This document shows positions 19,040-29,223 of a stretch of DNA of 64,000 nt, in pieces. The stretch comes from Campylobacter sp. TTU_617. Its GTDB lineage: Bacteria; Campylobacterota; Campylobacteria; Campylobacterales; Campylobacteraceae. Under the pieces are notes generated by a model. That model was not told the DNA's origin. It searched no databases and worked only from the letters and a program-made list of their open reading frames with translations. The translations under genes and the position numbers were made by a program. The stretch lies in the NCBI RefSeq assembly GCF_016599045.1, contig NZ_JAENKV010000004.1:53189-117188 (forward strand), written 5' to 3'. Each line of letters begins with the position of its first letter. The first letter of the stretch is position 1.

Positions 19040-19683
19040 AAGTAGCTATTATAAGATTTCCTGGAACTAATTGTGAATTAGATACTCAATATGCTTTTGA
19101 AAAACTAAATTTAAAAACACAAATCATTTGGCATGAAGAAAAAGAATTTCAAACTGATTTGGTTGTATTACCCGGTGGATTTTCTTATGGAGATTATCTA
19201 AGATGTGGCGCAATTGCAAAATTTGCTCCTATTATACCGGCTATATTAGAACACGCAAAAAAAGGCGGTTACATTTTAGGAATCTGTAATGGTTTTCAAA
19301 TTCTTTTAGAATTAAAACTTTTAAAAGGGGCTTTAAAAGCAAACAATAGTCTTAGTTTTATTTCAAAAAATCAAAAATTAAAAATAATTTCAAATCAAAA
19401 TGCCTTATTGAGATATTTTAACAAAGAAGAGATTATTACATTACCTATTGCACACGGAGAAGGAAATTACTTTGCCACTGATGATGATTTAAAAGAACTT
19501 GAAGATAAAGATTTAATTCTTTTAAAATATATAAATAATCCTAATGGTTCATTATGTGATATAGCAGGAATATGTGATGAAAATAAAAAAATTTTTGGTC
19601 TTATGCCTCATCCTGAAAGATTTTGCGAAAATATCTTAGGAAGCGACATAGGGCTTAAAATCTTAAAAGGATTTATTTCTTGA
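19036..19683 (+). CDS. purQ: phosphoribosylformylglycinamidine synthase, PurQ glutaminase
   Basis: Class I glutamine amidotransferase giving ammonia to PurL in FGAM synthesis. It begins VAIIRFPGTNCELDT. The oxyanion region is PGGFSYGDYLRCGA, the nucleophile Cys is in GICNGFQIL, and the His/Glu pair is in MPHPERFCE. At 215 aa it is usual for the stand-alone form. The gene is embedded in the purC-S-Q operon. Confidence 0.97.
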   Translation: MKVAIIRFPGTNCELDTQYAFEKLNLKTQIIWHEEKEFQTDLVVLPGGFSYGDYLRCGAIAKFAPIIPAILEHAKKGGYILGICNGFQILLELKLLKGALKANNSLSFISKNQKLKIISNQNALLRYFNKEEIITLPIAHGEGNYFATDDDLKELEDKDLILLKYINNPNGSLCDIAGICDENKKIFGLMPHPERFCENILGSDIGLKILKGFIS

Positions 19684-20870
19684 TTGCTTTTTTAAGATTT
19701 TTCTTTTTCATTTCTTTTTTAATCATCAAAGTCCTAGCGCAAGATAATATAAATAATTTACAAATAGAACTTAAAAATCTTCCAGAAGAAGAGCAAAAAA
19801 TTTATAAAAATATTGCTCCTAGCGATGAAAGCGAAGATTATCAAAAAAATATTGAAGATCCTTTCATCCCACAAAGCTCACTTGTTTTAATTACTGGCAA
19901 TTATATAAATAAAGCTTATGTTGGAGAAGTTTTTCCTATAACAATCTATGCTAAAACTACAGAAAATACCAATTTTAATTTTCATATTGAATTTATCAAA
20001 AATAATGATCTCTTGTTTTTAAATCCTGATGTTAAATGGGAAAGAAAAAATGATGTTTATGAAGCAACATTATGGTTTGAGGCAAAAACCTCTAATGCTA
20101 ATTTAGAACAAATCATTATCAAGCTAAGTCGCAATAATGTTTTTTTCCAAAAAGCTAATATTGCTATAAATCCTATAAAATTTGAAAATACGCCAAGTAG
20201 TAATAATTTTTCTCATTTAGTTGCAAGCTCACTTGAAATTAAAAAGATTAAAACAAATTATTTTGATGATAAAAATGTAATTATGATTATGGAATTAAAT
20301 GCTACTAATACCAATCTTAAAAGTTTTTACTTAAAAGGAATAGAAAAACAAGGTATTGAAAATTTAAAAGGAGATTTTAATTCTTCTAATGCTTATTATT
20401 ATGCAGTATTTCCTGTAAATAAAAATATTTTTTCTTTTTCTTATTTTAATAAAGATGAAAAAAAACTTCAAAACTATAATTTAAAAATAAAAGTTAGCGA
20501 AGATAGTATAAGTACACAAAGTGATTTAAATCCTACTAATAAAGATTTTAATATCTATAAACAATATGGACTTTGGATTATTGCTTTTTTATTAGGAATT
20601 TGCTTTGTTTTTAAAAAAAATTACATTATTTTAGTTTTTGCGCTAATTTGTTTTATCTCTGGATTTTTAATAGACACTTCAACAAAAATTGGAATTTTAA
20701 AAGCTAATGCCAAAGCTAGAATTTTGCCGACTGAATTGTCAACTTATTTTTACACAACTAATAACAATGAAAAAGTTGAAATTTTAGGAGAAAGAAAGCC
20801 ATATATAAAGGTTTTATTTAAAGATGGAAAAATAGGATGGGTAGAAAATGAAGATCTTGCAAAAAATTAG
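19680..20870 (+). CDS. periplasmic BatD-like protein with C-terminal SH3-like domain
   Basis: Envelope protein of uncertain role. A signal peptide (residues 1-20, FFFFISFLIIKVLAQ) leads to a long periplasmic part. Its segment around 60-85 (LITGNYINKAYVGEVFPIT) resembles BatD beta-domains. Two membrane helices follow at about 296-335, then a tail shaped like a bacterial SH3 repeat (KAYI/GWVENED near the end). It starts at TTG overlapping the purQ TGA stop and overlaps plsC by 23 bp. The C. jejuni counterpart, as I recall Cj0515, is also in this position. No catalytic motif is visible. Confidence 0.72.
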   Translation: MIAFLRFFFFISFLIIKVLAQDNINNLQIELKNLPEEEQKIYKNIAPSDESEDYQKNIEDPFIPQSSLVLITGNYINKAYVGEVFPITIYAKTTENTNFNFHIEFIKNNDLLFLNPDVKWERKNDVYEATLWFEAKTSNANLEQIIIKLSRNNVFFQKANIAINPIKFENTPSSNNFSHLVASSLEIKKIKTNYFDDKNVIMIMELNATNTNLKSFYLKGIEKQGIENLKGDFNSSNAYYYAVFPVNKNIFSFSYFNKDEKKLQNYNLKIKVSEDSISTQSDLNPTNKDFNIYKQYGLWIIAFLLGICFVFKKNYIILVFALICFISGFLIDTSTKIGILKANAKARILPTELSTYFYTTNNNEKVEILGERKPYIKVLFKDGKIGWVENEDLAKN

Positions 20871-21549
20871 AGCTTTATATTTTTGGATCTTTTTTATTTT
20901 AAGCGTAAGCTTAGTTTTACTTTGCTTTTGTTTTATATCATCTCAAAAAAAACTTTGGAAAATTCGTAAATTTTGGGCAAAAACTCAAAAATATATTATT
21001 CCCTATAAAATAGAACTTAAAGGTGTATTCAATCAACAAGCTTCTATGATACTTATGAATCATCAAAGTACTTTAGATATTATCGCTTTAGAAGATATTT
21101 ATCCTAAAAATTTAGCTTGGATTGCAAAAAAAGAATTAGCTCAAATTCCTGTATTTAAATTAGCAATGAAAAAGCCTAAATTCCTTTGTATAGATAGAAA
21201 AAACCCAAGGGAGTTAATAAAAATATTAAAAGAAGCAGAACAAAGACTAAATGAAAATAGAGTATTGGCTATATTTCCAGAAGGAACAAGATCAAGAACC
21301 CAGAAATTGCTTAAATTCCAAAGTGGAGCCAAAATTTTAGCACAAAAATTAAATTTAAAAATTCAACCTATTCTTATTGTAGATTCTGCAAAAATTTTAG
21401 ATACCAAAAGTTTTAATGCAAATAAGGGGATTCTTAAAATTATTTGTATGGATTTAGTTGATACTAGTGATGAATTATGGCTTGAAAATACACGTAAAAA
21501 AATGCAAGAGCTTCTTGATAAAGAAAGAAATAACCTTAAATTATGTTAA
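20848..21549 (+). CDS. plsC: 1-acyl-sn-glycerol-3-phosphate acyltransferase
   Basis: Inner-membrane enzyme that acylates lysophosphatidic acid to phosphatidic acid. It has an N-terminal membrane helix (about 9-30) and the HX4D catalytic motif in MNHQSTLDI. FPEGTRSRT is the phosphate-binding block. At 233 aa it is typical. It overlaps the preceding gene by 23 bp and crcB by 7 bp, pointing to one transcript. Confidence 0.94.
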   Translation: MKILQKIRALYFWIFFILSVSLVLLCFCFISSQKKLWKIRKFWAKTQKYIIPYKIELKGVFNQQASMILMNHQSTLDIIALEDIYPKNLAWIAKKELAQIPVFKLAMKKPKFLCIDRKNPRELIKILKEAEQRLNENRVLAIFPEGTRSRTQKLLKFQSGAKILAQKLNLKIQPILIVDSAKILDTKSFNANKGILKIICMDLVDTSDELWLENTRKKMQELLDKERNNLKLC

Positions 21550-21911
21550 ATACACTTTTAATTGTAGGGCTTGGAGGATTTTTAGGTGCTATTTTTAGAA
21601 TGCTTTTTATCGAATTAATAAACAAATTTTTACCCTATTCTATTAATCTTGGAACACTTTTTGTTAATATTTTAGGATCATTTTTTTTGGGAATGTTATA
21701 TTCTTATTTACAAAATAGATATTTTTCACCTTATTTAAATTCTTTTATTAACATAGGATTTTTAGGTGCTTTTACTACTTTTTCTAGTTTTTCATATCAA
21801 AATTTACTATTTTTACAAAATGGGTGCTATTTAAATTTAATTCTTAATATATTCCTTAATATAAGTTTTTACCTATTTGCTGTATGGATTGGTCTTTTAA
21901 TTTTTAAATAA
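21543..21911 (+). CDS. crcB: fluoride ion channel/exporter Fluc
   Basis: Small dual-topology membrane protein that expels fluoride. Four hydrophobic helices are seen. Motifs are GGFLGAIFRML, GTLFVNILGSFFLGML (pore Asn) and GFLGAFTTFSSFS (Phe box). The 122-aa length is standard. It is the last gene of the ctpA-purCSQ-plsC run. No fluoride riboswitch precedes it, because it overlaps plsC. Confidence 0.95.
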   Translation: MLNTLLIVGLGGFLGAIFRMLFIELINKFLPYSINLGTLFVNILGSFFLGMLYSYLQNRYFSPYLNSFINIGFLGAFTTFSSFSYQNLLFLQNGCYLNLILNIFLNISFYLFAVWIGLLIFK

Positions 21912-22117
21912 TTTAAAATTATAAAATAAAAACTAAATTTTAATAATCACTATAAAATATCTTAATTAAAAAAGTTATTGTCCATAAATCTCAAAAATAC
22001 TTTATAAAATCTTATTTGATTAAAAAATATTGATAAAAATTTCTTTTAAAAGCCAAATTCTCTATCTTTTAAAAAATATCTAGATTTAAAATTTACTCTT
22101 AATTTTAATTTTTTTGC

Positions 22118-22123
22118 TAAAAT
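22118..22123 (+). promoter_or_regulatory. -10 element of htpG (extended TG)
   Basis: TTTTTTTGCTAAAAT: TAAAAT with an upstream TG and T-tract, typical of Campylobacter sigma70. The predicted start of transcription is near 22130. Confidence 0.6.
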
Positions 22124-22125
22124 AT

Positions 22126-22148
22126 CTCCTTAAAAATTAATTAAGGAG
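22126..22148 (+). promoter_or_regulatory. perfect inverted repeat covering the htpG start of transcription and ribosome site
   Basis: CTCCTTAA (22126-22133), 7-bp spacer, TTAAGGAG (22141-22148). The right arm is the htpG ribosome binding site. If transcription begins upstream of the left arm, the RNA hairpin would hide the site at low temperature. If it begins near 22130, the repeat could instead be a DNA operator. Confidence 0.45.
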
Positions 22149-22155
22149 AAAAGAT

Positions 22156-23985
22156 ATGCAATTTCAAACTGAAGTCAATCAACTTTTGCAACTTATGATA
22201 CATTCTTTATATTCTAATAAAGAAATTTTTTTAAGAGAGTTGATTTCAAATGCAAGTGACGCTCTTGATAAACTAAATTTTTTAAGCGTTAGTGATGATG
22301 CATATAAAAACCTTCAATTTAAACCAAAAATAGAAATTAAACTTGATAAAGATAAAAAAACTTTAAGCATTAGCGATAATGGTATTGGTATGAATAAAGA
22401 TGATTTAATCAATCATTTAGGAACCATAGCAAAGAGCGGAACAAAAAATTTTTTAGAAAATTTAAGTGGAGATGCGAAAAAAGATTCTCAGCTTATAGGG
22501 CAATTTGGTGTTGGATTTTATTCAGCTTTTATGGTGGCAGAAAAAATCGAAGTTTTGACTAAAAAAGCCTTAGATGATAAAGCTTATCTTTGGAGTTCTG
22601 ATGCAAAGGGCTATGAAATAGAAGAAGCAGACAAACAAGAGCAAGGTACTATCATAACGCTTTATTTAAAAGATGATGAATTTTTAAATTCTTACAAAAT
22701 TGAAAATATAGTTGAAAAATATTCTAATCATATTCAATTTCCAATCTTTATGGAAAAAGAAGAATATATCCCTGCTAAAGAAGGCGAAGAAGAAGGAAAA
22801 ACAGAATTAAAAATTTCTCAAATCAATAAAGCTAATGCTTTATGGAGATTATCAAAAGCTTCTTTAAAACAAGAAGATTATGAAAAATTTTATGAACAAA
22901 ATTTCCATGACAATGAAAAACCCTTGCTTTATCTTCATACAAAAAGCGAAGGAAAATTTGAATATAATTCTTTATTCTTCATCCCAAAAAACGCACCTTT
23001 TGATCTTTTTCGCGTTGATTATCAAAGTGGCTTAAAACTTTATGTAAAAAGAGTATTTATTAGCGATAATGATAAAGAGCTTTTGCCAACTTATTTAAGA
23101 TTTATAAGAGGTATTATTGATGTTGAAGATCTTCCTTTAAATGTAAGTCGTGAAATCTTACAAGAAAACCAAATTTTAAAAGCAGTTAAAGAAGCTAGTG
23201 TTAAAAAAATTCTTAGCGAATTAACAAAATTAAAAGAGAAAGATAAAGAAAAATATATAAACTTTTTTAAAACCTTTGGAAAAGTTTTAAAAGAAGGTTT
23301 ATATGGCTTTGGCGACAATAAACAAAGTTTATTAAAACTTATGATGTATAAGAGCACCAAAAGCGAAGGTTTAAGAACTCTTGATGAATATAAAGAAAAT
23401 ATTAAAGCAGAGCAAAAAGAAATTTATTATATTACAGGGAATAATGAAAGCTTACTTAAAAATTCTCCACTATTAGAAGAGTATAGAAAAAAAGATGTTG
23501 AAGTTTTGCTAATGGATGATGAAATTGACTCTTTAGTTATGCCAATGCTTGATGAATATGAAGGTCTTAAATTTGTAGCAATTAATCAAGTGGAAAACAA
23601 AGAAGAAATTAGTGATGAAGATAAACAAAATTTTGCTTCTTTACTTGCTAAATTTAAAGAATTACTTAAAGAAGAAGTAGATGATGTGCGCCTTACTTCA
23701 AGACTTAGCGATAGCCCAAGTTGTATAGTTTATGATAAAAATAAACCTGATTTTGCTATGCAGCAAATTCTTAAACAAATGGGACAAGAACAAAATATCA
23801 AACCTATTTTAGAACTAAACCCTAAACATCAAATATTTAACAAGCTAAAAGAAAATGAAACCTTTACTCCAGATATTGCTACCTTAATCTTAAATATGGC
23901 AAAATTAAGTGAAGGAATGGGAGTAAATAAACCCGATGAATTTAATAAAGCTCTTAATAAAATTATCATAAAGGCTTTATCTTGA
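22156..23985 (+). CDS. htpG: Hsp90-family chaperone HtpG
   Basis: Cytosolic ATP-driven chaperone. The GHKL ATPase domain shows [18 protein letters not shown] and [16 protein letters not shown]. The middle domain contains [13 protein letters not shown]. The C-terminal dimer domain is present. The 609-aa length is standard. The start is ATG with AAGGAG 7 nt upstream, within an inverted repeat. It overlaps the downstream rhodanese by 4 bp. Confidence 0.97.
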   Translation: MQFQTEVNQLLQLMIHSLYSNKEIFLRELISNASDALDKLNFLSVSDDAYKNLQFKPKIEIKLDKDKKTLSISDNGIGMNKDDLINHLGTIAKSGTKNFLENLSGDAKKDSQLIGQFGVGFYSAFMVAEKIEVLTKKALDDKAYLWSSDAKGYEIEEADKQEQGTIITLYLKDDEFLNSYKIENIVEKYSNHIQFPIFMEKEEYIPAKEGEEEGKTELKISQINKANALWRLSKASLKQEDYEKFYEQNFHDNEKPLLYLHTKSEGKFEYNSLFFIPKNAPFDLFRVDYQSGLKLYVKRVFISDNDKELLPTYLRFIRGIIDVEDLPLNVSREILQENQILKAVKEASVKKILSELTKLKEKDKEKYINFFKTFGKVLKEGLYGFGDNKQSLLKLMMYKSTKSEGLRTLDEYKENIKAEQKEIYYITGNNESLLKNSPLLEEYRKKDVEVLLMDDEIDSLVMPMLDEYEGLKFVAINQVENKEEISDEDKQNFASLLAKFKELLKEEVDDVRLTSRLSDSPSCIVYDKNKPDFAMQQILKQMGQEQNIKPILELNPKHQIFNKLKENETFTPDIATLILNMAKLSEGMGVNKPDEFNKALNKIIIKALS

Positions 23986-24290
23986 TTGTAAATATAGCTA
24001 TTACAAAAGCTAATTTAGATGAATATCAAATTTTTGATGTTAGAACTCCTTTGGAATGGGAAGAAGGAGTTCTAAAAAATGCTGAACTTGTTTATCTTTA
24101 TGATAATAAAGGTTTTATCAATCCAAATTTTACACAAGAAATTAAAGAAAAACTCAATAATAAGCCATTGGCTTTTGTTTGTCGTAGTGGAAATAGAAGT
24201 CAAATAGCAGCTCAGATCATCCAAGATGAACTTAAACTTTCTAGTACAAATCTTGAAGGTGGTATGATGGCATACTACAAGGAAAAATAA
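23982..24290 (+). CDS. single-domain rhodanese-like protein
   Basis: Cytoplasmic sulfurtransferase-type domain. [12 protein letters not shown] is the CH2-like entry motif. The active-site loop CRSGNRSQ carries the catalytic Cys near residue 76, and [10 protein letters not shown] ends the domain. At 102 aa it is a single domain with no signal peptide. It starts at TTG overlapping the htpG TGA stop, and the next gene starts 1 bp after its stop. The sulfur acceptor is unknown. Confidence 0.9.
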   Translation: MIVNIAITKANLDEYQIFDVRTPLEWEEGVLKNAELVYLYDNKGFINPNFTQEIKEKLNNKPLAFVCRSGNRSQIAAQIIQDELKLSSTNLEGGMMAYYKEK

Positions 24291-24291
24291 A

Positions 24292-24729
24292 ATGGCTTTT
24301 TATTTACTCATTGCTGCTTTATCTTTTTTAATGCTTTATTTTGCTATTAAAAAATATACTTTAAAAATTGATGAAAAAACTTTACTAGAACCTATTAAAA
24401 CTGATATTTATCCTAAATTTTGTGATTATATTGATGAAAAAATTCGAGAATTAAAATGCAAAGTACAAAATAATGAATTAGAACTTTTAAACTTAGATAA
24501 AAAAGATATTTTTTTAGAGTATCTTGGAGATTTAAGCCGTGAGCTTACTTTTATACAAACTATGAATTTGAGTAAAAAAAGTGATGAATTATGGCAAAAT
24601 GAACTTTTTAATTTTTTAAAAAAATTAGAGCAAATTATTGAAGATTTTTTAAAAGAATCTCACTCAATCAATGAAAAGCTAAGAAACGACTTAATGCAAA
24701 ATTTTGAAACATTAAAAGAGGGAAATTAA
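24292..24729 (+). CDS. membrane-anchored coiled-coil protein, unknown function
   Basis: 145 aa with one N-terminal membrane helix (FYLLIAALSFLMLYFAI). The long charged cytoplasmic or periplasmic part is rich in K, E and L with heptad-like spacing (LRNDLMQNFETLKEG at the end). No domain is recognised. In C. jejuni the same position after htpG and the rhodanese is, as I recall, held by a similar hypothetical (Cj0520). It is convergent with the pyrC-like gene, with a 4-bp overlap. Confidence 0.75.
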   Translation: MAFYLLIAALSFLMLYFAIKKYTLKIDEKTLLEPIKTDIYPKFCDYIDEKIRELKCKVQNNELELLNLDKKDIFLEYLGDLSRELTFIQTMNLSKKSDELWQNELFNFLKKLEQIIEDFLKESHSINEKLRNDLMQNFETLKEGN

Positions 24730-25898
24730 AAAATCATTTCCCCTTGAATAAAATGATGTTTTATTTTCCCATATAGTTTATCTTTAGCATACAAAGAATT
24801 AGAAGAAGTTTCAAAAGAAGCACTCTCATCAAAAATAATAAAATTAGCTTCTTTTCCAACTTCGATTTCCCCAGTATTTAAACCTAAGAATTTTGCAGGA
24901 TTTAAACTTGTAAGCTTGCAAAGTTCCTTCCAAGATAAAAGCTTATCTTTGATAAAAAAAGTATAACAAAGACTAATAAATTCATCAATACTATCTATAC
25001 CAAAAACAGCTTCATCAAAAGTTGTATCTTTTAAGCATTTTGTATAAGGGCTATGCATGCTACTTAAAAAACTAATTTTTTCTTCTTTTAGGGCATTTTT
25101 TAAAGAGTTTAAATTCTCTTTTGAGCGCAAAGGAGGCATAAGTTTAGCCAAGGTATTAAAATCTTTACAACTTGTATCATCTTTAATTAAATGATGAATA
25201 CTAAAAAGAGTTAAATTTTTTTCATCTAATAAAGACAAAGACTTTTCAAGGCTTAAAATATCATAAAGAATTTTAACCTGATAAAAGTTTTCAAGTTCTT
25301 TTATCTTGGCCACTTCACTTGTTTCTGCTACTTCGATAATGCCGCTTAATCCTAATTCAGAACTTGTTAAGCTTTCATTCATTACACCATTATCATAATT
25401 TTTTTCATAACATTGCATAAAAATTGGTAAATTTTTCATTAAGGCATATTGTATACTGATTTTTAAAACATTGGCATCGATTGCACTATTAAGTTCTAAA
25501 GCACAAGCACCTCTATCTATAAACATAGAAAGATTTCTTAATTTATTTTGAGAATCTAACACTTTAACACTAGGAAAAATATGTATTTTTCTTTGAGATA
25601 AATTCTGCAAATATAATTCAAACCCTTGTTCATCAAAATTTGTACTATCGCGCAATACAATAGCACAAATTCCATTTTTTAAACATTGTTTCTCTAATGC
25701 ATCTAAATGTTTTAGAGAAAATGTATTATCTTTTAAAGTAATACAAAGATCAATAAAAGAAGGTAGTAATGTGAGATTTTGTGCATCTATAATTTTATCA
25801 TCATCTTTTATATTGTCTGCAATTTGCGCTATTTTACCTTTTTCAATTCTAATATCCTTAAAAACTTCTCCATAAAGTTTAGCATTTTTAATAATCAT
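24726..25898 (-). CDS. dihydroorotase-like protein lacking metal ligands (PyrC2-type)
   Basis: Amidohydrolase-fold protein of the dihydroorotase family. It has LTLLPSFIDLCITLKDN where active enzymes have FIDxHxH. The metal-binding HxH is replaced by C-I-T, so it is probably not catalytic itself. LNPAKFLGLNTGEIEVGKEANFIIFD is the typical C-terminal beta-sandwich motif. At 390 aa it is of usual length. Such non-catalytic homologues can be structural partners of aspartate transcarbamoylase; pyrB is not in the window. It abuts gpsA (1-base overlap) in the gatB-gpsA operon. Confidence 0.82.
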   Translation of the reverse strand: MIIKNAKLYGEVFKDIRIEKGKIAQIADNIKDDDKIIDAQNLTLLPSFIDLCITLKDNTFSLKHLDALEKQCLKNGICAIVLRDSTNFDEQGFELYLQNLSQRKIHIFPSVKVLDSQNKLRNLSMFIDRGACALELNSAIDANVLKISIQYALMKNLPIFMQCYEKNYDNGVMNESLTSSELGLSGIIEVAETSEVAKIKELENFYQVKILYDILSLEKSLSLLDEKNLTLFSIHHLIKDDTSCKDFNTLAKLMPPLRSKENLNSLKNALKEEKISFLSSMHSPYTKCLKDTTFDEAVFGIDSIDEFISLCYTFFIKDKLLSWKELCKLTSLNPAKFLGLNTGEIEVGKEANFIIFDESASFETSSNSLYAKDKLYGKIKHHFIQGEMIF

Positions 25899-26806
25899 TA
25901 CCCTTCCTTATTGAAATTATTTTGTTTAAGTAATTTTTGCACAGATTCGCTTAATGTATTGCCCTCTAAAATACTAACAAGTTCATTTACTATAGGGATA
26001 TAAATCTCATTTTTTTGAGCTATTTTTTTTATAGCATATGAAGTAGCTATACCTTCTGCTACTTCTTTAAGTTCCATTTGAATTTCTTCTATATTTTTAT
26101 TTTGTGCTAACATTAATCCTACACGATAATTTCTTGAAAGGTTGCTTGAAGCGCTTAAAAATAAATCTCCTGCTCCACTAAGCCCTAAAAAAGTTTCTTC
26201 CTTAGCCTTAAAAAATTTACCAAAACGATGCATTTCAATTAATCCCCTAGCAATTAAAGAAGCTCTAGCATTATTGCCAAGTTTTAAACCATCGCATATT
26301 CCACTTGCAATAGCTAAAACATTTTTATAAGCACCACAAATTTCAGCACCCTTAACATCATTGTCAATGTAAGTTTTTATAAAATCAGGAAAAAACTGAA
26401 CAAATTCTTTACAAGTTTTTTCATTAAAACCATTAATCATTAAAGCACAAGGAAGTTTTTGTATAACTTCGGCAGCAAAAGAAGGTCCACTTAAAACACA
26501 AAGTTGATCTTTATTAACAAATTCTAAAAAAATATCATCTAGAAATTTACAAGTAGAATTTTCTATACCTTTAGATGCAATTAAAATTTTTTGACCTTGA
26601 TTGATAAAATTTTCTTTAAGCCAAGAAGAAATTCCTTGAGCGCTAAGAGCAAAAATAATATATTCGCATTTCAAAGCTTCTTTAATGGATATAAAATTTG
26701 GTATATTTCTAGGAGTCAAGGAAGTTATATAACACTTATTATTTATACTTAAAGCACTATATAAAGCACTTCCCCATTTACCTGCTCCAATTACAGCAAT
26801 ACTCAT
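25898..26806 (-). CDS. gpsA: glycerol-3-phosphate dehydrogenase [NAD(P)+]
   Basis: Reduces dihydroxyacetone phosphate to sn-glycerol-3-phosphate for phospholipid synthesis. It has an N-terminal Rossmann motif IGAGKWGSALYSAL, a central SGPSFAAEVIQKLP, the catalytic Lys region GAYKNVLAIASGICDGL, and LSGAGDLFLS. At 302 aa it is slightly short but complete. It overlaps gatB by one base and the pyrC-like gene by one base. Confidence 0.96.
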   Translation of the reverse strand: MSIAVIGAGKWGSALYSALSINNKCYITSLTPRNIPNFISIKEALKCEYIIFALSAQGISSWLKENFINQGQKILIASKGIENSTCKFLDDIFLEFVNKDQLCVLSGPSFAAEVIQKLPCALMINGFNEKTCKEFVQFFPDFIKTYIDNDVKGAEICGAYKNVLAIASGICDGLKLGNNARASLIARGLIEMHRFGKFFKAKEETFLGLSGAGDLFLSASSNLSRNYRVGLMLAQNKNIEEIQMELKEVAEGIATSYAIKKIAQKNEIYIPIVNELVSILEGNTLSESVQKLLKQNNFNKEG

Positions 26807-28224
26807 TATCCAAGCTTTGATTTTAAGATTTCATTAACTTTTGATGGATTAAAAGCGCCTTTGCCTTCTTTCATAACCTGTCCAACAAAAAAACCAAATA
26901 ATTTATCTTTTCCACTTTTATATTCTTGAACTTTATCTTCATTAGCATTTAAAATTTGATCAATTACTTTTTCAATAACTCCATCATCACTAACTTGTTT
27001 AAGTCCTAGTTTTTCTATACTTTCATCAATTTGCATTTTAGGATTTTCAAAAATAAAAGCTAAAATATCTTTAGCTGCTTTCGCACTAATAACACCTTCT
27101 TCTATTTTTGCAATAAGCTCGCCAAGTTTTTTTGCATTTACTGGAGAATTTTCTATGGTATAATCACCTTTTAAAAATCCCATAAGTTCAGTATTAAGCC
27201 AAGTAACACAAAGTTTTGGATTTAATTTATAAGAAAGAAGCTCTTCAAAAAAATGACTAAGTTCCAAAGAAGAAATTAAAATCTCAGCATCACTTTCTTT
27301 AATTCCAAATTCATTAATATAACGTATTTTTTTCTCATCAGGTAATTCTGGAATTTTAACATCTAAAAATTCATCTTTTAAAACAACTGGTAATAAATCA
27401 GGATCTGGAAAATAACGATATTCTGCTGCTACTTCTTTATTTCTCATACTTTTTGTGATTAAATTTGTTGTGTCAAACAATCTTGTTTCTTGTACTACTT
27501 CTTTTTCATATACCCCATCTTCCCAAGCTATACTTTGACGCTTAATTTCATATTCTATAGCCTTTTGTATAAAACGGAAAGAATTAAGGTTTTTAATTTC
27601 TACTCTAGTATAAAGTTTAGTGTCGCCTTTTGGACGTATACTTACATTAGCATCACAACGAAAACTTCCCTCTTGCATATTAGCATCAGAAATATCTAAA
27701 AATCTTATAATAGAATGAAGTTTTTTAAGATAAGCTACTGCCTCATCACTGCTTCTTAATTCAGGCTCACTAACAATTTCTAAAAGAGGTGTTCCCGCAC
27801 GATTTAAGTCTATTTTAGAAAAAGAACTCTCATGAATATTTTTTCCTGCATCTTCTTCTAAATGTGCTCTTGTGATACCTATGCGTTTATTTTCTCCATT
27901 AATATTAATAAAAATTTCTCCATTTTCAACTATAGGAATATCAAATTGAGAAATTTGATAACCTTTGGGCAAATCAGGATAAAAATAATTTTTTCTATTA
28001 AAAATACTTTTTTTATTAATCGTAGCATTAACAGCTTTTCCAAAAGAAATAGCTTTTTTAACCGCCTCTTCGTTTAAAGTAGGCAATGCTCCAGGTAAAG
28101 CTAAACATGTAGGGCAAACATTGGTATTCGGTTCTTCTCCAAAAGAAGTGGCACAAGAACAAAAAATTTTAGTCTTAGTATTTAATTGAGCATGAACTTC
28201 AAGTCCTATAACTACCTCAAACAT
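26806..28224 (-). CDS. gatB: Asp-tRNA(Asn)/Glu-tRNA(Gln) amidotransferase subunit B
   Basis: tRNA-binding kinase subunit of GatCAB, which makes Gln-tRNA and Asn-tRNA in bacteria lacking the cognate synthetases. It begins [21 protein letters not shown]. Zinc-site cysteines are in CSCATSF and [22 protein letters not shown] and [16 protein letters not shown] motifs follow. The C-terminal YqeY-like tail ends in [14 protein letters not shown]. The 472-aa length is normal. gatA and gatC are not in the window. Confidence 0.97.
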   Translation of the reverse strand: MFEVVIGLEVHAQLNTKTKIFCSCATSFGEEPNTNVCPTCLALPGALPTLNEEAVKKAISFGKAVNATINKKSIFNRKNYFYPDLPKGYQISQFDIPIVENGEIFININGENKRIGITRAHLEEDAGKNIHESSFSKIDLNRAGTPLLEIVSEPELRSSDEAVAYLKKLHSIIRFLDISDANMQEGSFRCDANVSIRPKGDTKLYTRVEIKNLNSFRFIQKAIEYEIKRQSIAWEDGVYEKEVVQETRLFDTTNLITKSMRNKEVAAEYRYFPDPDLLPVVLKDEFLDVKIPELPDEKKIRYINEFGIKESDAEILISSLELSHFFEELLSYKLNPKLCVTWLNTELMGFLKGDYTIENSPVNAKKLGELIAKIEEGVISAKAAKDILAFIFENPKMQIDESIEKLGLKQVSDDGVIEKVIDQILNANEDKVQEYKSGKDKLFGFFVGQVMKEGKGAFNPSKVNEILKSKLG

Positions 28225-28303
28225 TTATTTTCCTTAAAAATTTTATAATAAGATTTTATCATTTTTTATTTCAAAAAGACTTTAAAAGAATAAAATATAA
28301 AAA

Positions 28304-28483
28304 TTAATTATTTTTAATTTTTTGCTTTAATTCGTAATTTTTTATTAAAAGATCAAATATAAGATAAAATAAAATTCCTAATATAACAATTTTCCAAACA
28401 AAATTATTTGAAAATAAAAAAAGCACTCCAAAAAGAATAAAACCTAAAGAAGCACCCTTTAAAAAATCAAACAAATAAATCAA
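28304..28483 (-). CDS. small membrane protein downstream of atpB (59 aa)
   Basis: A TTG start overlaps the atpB stop (CATTGA). The product begins [19 protein letters not shown] and forms two hydrophobic helices (about 10-27 and 32-50). It has a lysine-rich tail ending KIKNN and TAA. It corresponds in size and place to C. jejuni Cj1203c, as I recall. Function unknown; its coupling to atpB suggests co-expression with the ATP synthase a subunit. Confidence 0.78.
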   Translation of the reverse strand: MIYLFDFLKGASLGFILFGVLFLFSNNFVWKIVILGILFYLIFDLLIKNYELKQKIKNN

Positions 28484-29160
28484 TGGCCTTCCTCGATTAT
28501 CGTAGCACCAGCTAAATAAACATAAGTTAAAATCATAAAAATAAAAGTTTGCAAAAATGCCATAAAAGTTAAAAGCACATAGGCTGGAAGAGGAGCAACA
28601 TAAGGAACCAAAGCTAAAATAACTGCCAAAAATAAATCATCACCCTTAACATTGCCAAATAAACGAAATGATAAAGAAATTACACGAGAAAGATGAGAGA
28701 TAATTTCTATAGGAAACATTAAAGGAGCCAGAATTTTAATAGGACCCATAAAATGAGAAAAATATTTTATAAAACCTTGAGTTTTTATGCCTTCAAAATG
28801 ATAATATACAAAAACAATCAAGGCTAAAGAAAGAGTTAAATTTAAACTTGCCGTTGGAGCTTCAAAACCTGGAATTACTCCTATAATATTACTTAAAAAA
28901 ATAATTATCCCTAAAGTAGCAACTAAAGGAAGATATTTTCTTGCAGCTTTTTCATCTCCTAAAGTATCTTTACCCATAGTCAGAACACCTTCTAAATAAG
29001 CTTCAACTAAATTTTGCATTCCTCTTGGAACAAGTTGCATAGAAGAAGTAGCTAATTTTGTAATAACTATTGCAATAACAATAACTATGCCTAGATGAAA
29101 AAAATAAGCAAAAGTATGGCTTGAATCAAAAAAAGAGCTAAATAAAAATAAATCTTTCAT
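28480..29160 (-). CDS. atpB: ATP synthase F0 subunit a
   Basis: Proton-channel subunit of F1F0 ATP synthase in the inner membrane. There are five or six hydrophobic helices. The essential Arg lies in [15 protein letters not shown] and the last helix shows [16 protein letters not shown]. At 226 aa it is the usual short epsilonproteobacterial form. It stands apart from the other atp genes, as in C. jejuni. The 59-aa membrane protein is translationally coupled after it. Confidence 0.96.
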   Translation of the reverse strand: MKDLFLFSSFFDSSHTFAYFFHLGIVIVIAIVITKLATSSMQLVPRGMQNLVEAYLEGVLTMGKDTLGDEKAARKYLPLVATLGIIIFLSNIIGVIPGFEAPTASLNLTLSLALIVFVYYHFEGIKTQGFIKYFSHFMGPIKILAPLMFPIEIISHLSRVISLSFRLFGNVKGDDLFLAVILALVPYVAPLPAYVLLTFMAFLQTFIFMILTYVYLAGATIIEEGH

Positions 29161-29223
29161 ATTTTCCTCAAATAATATTTTAATGGATTATCTTATCTAA
29201 AACTTACTTATATTTTAATGAAA

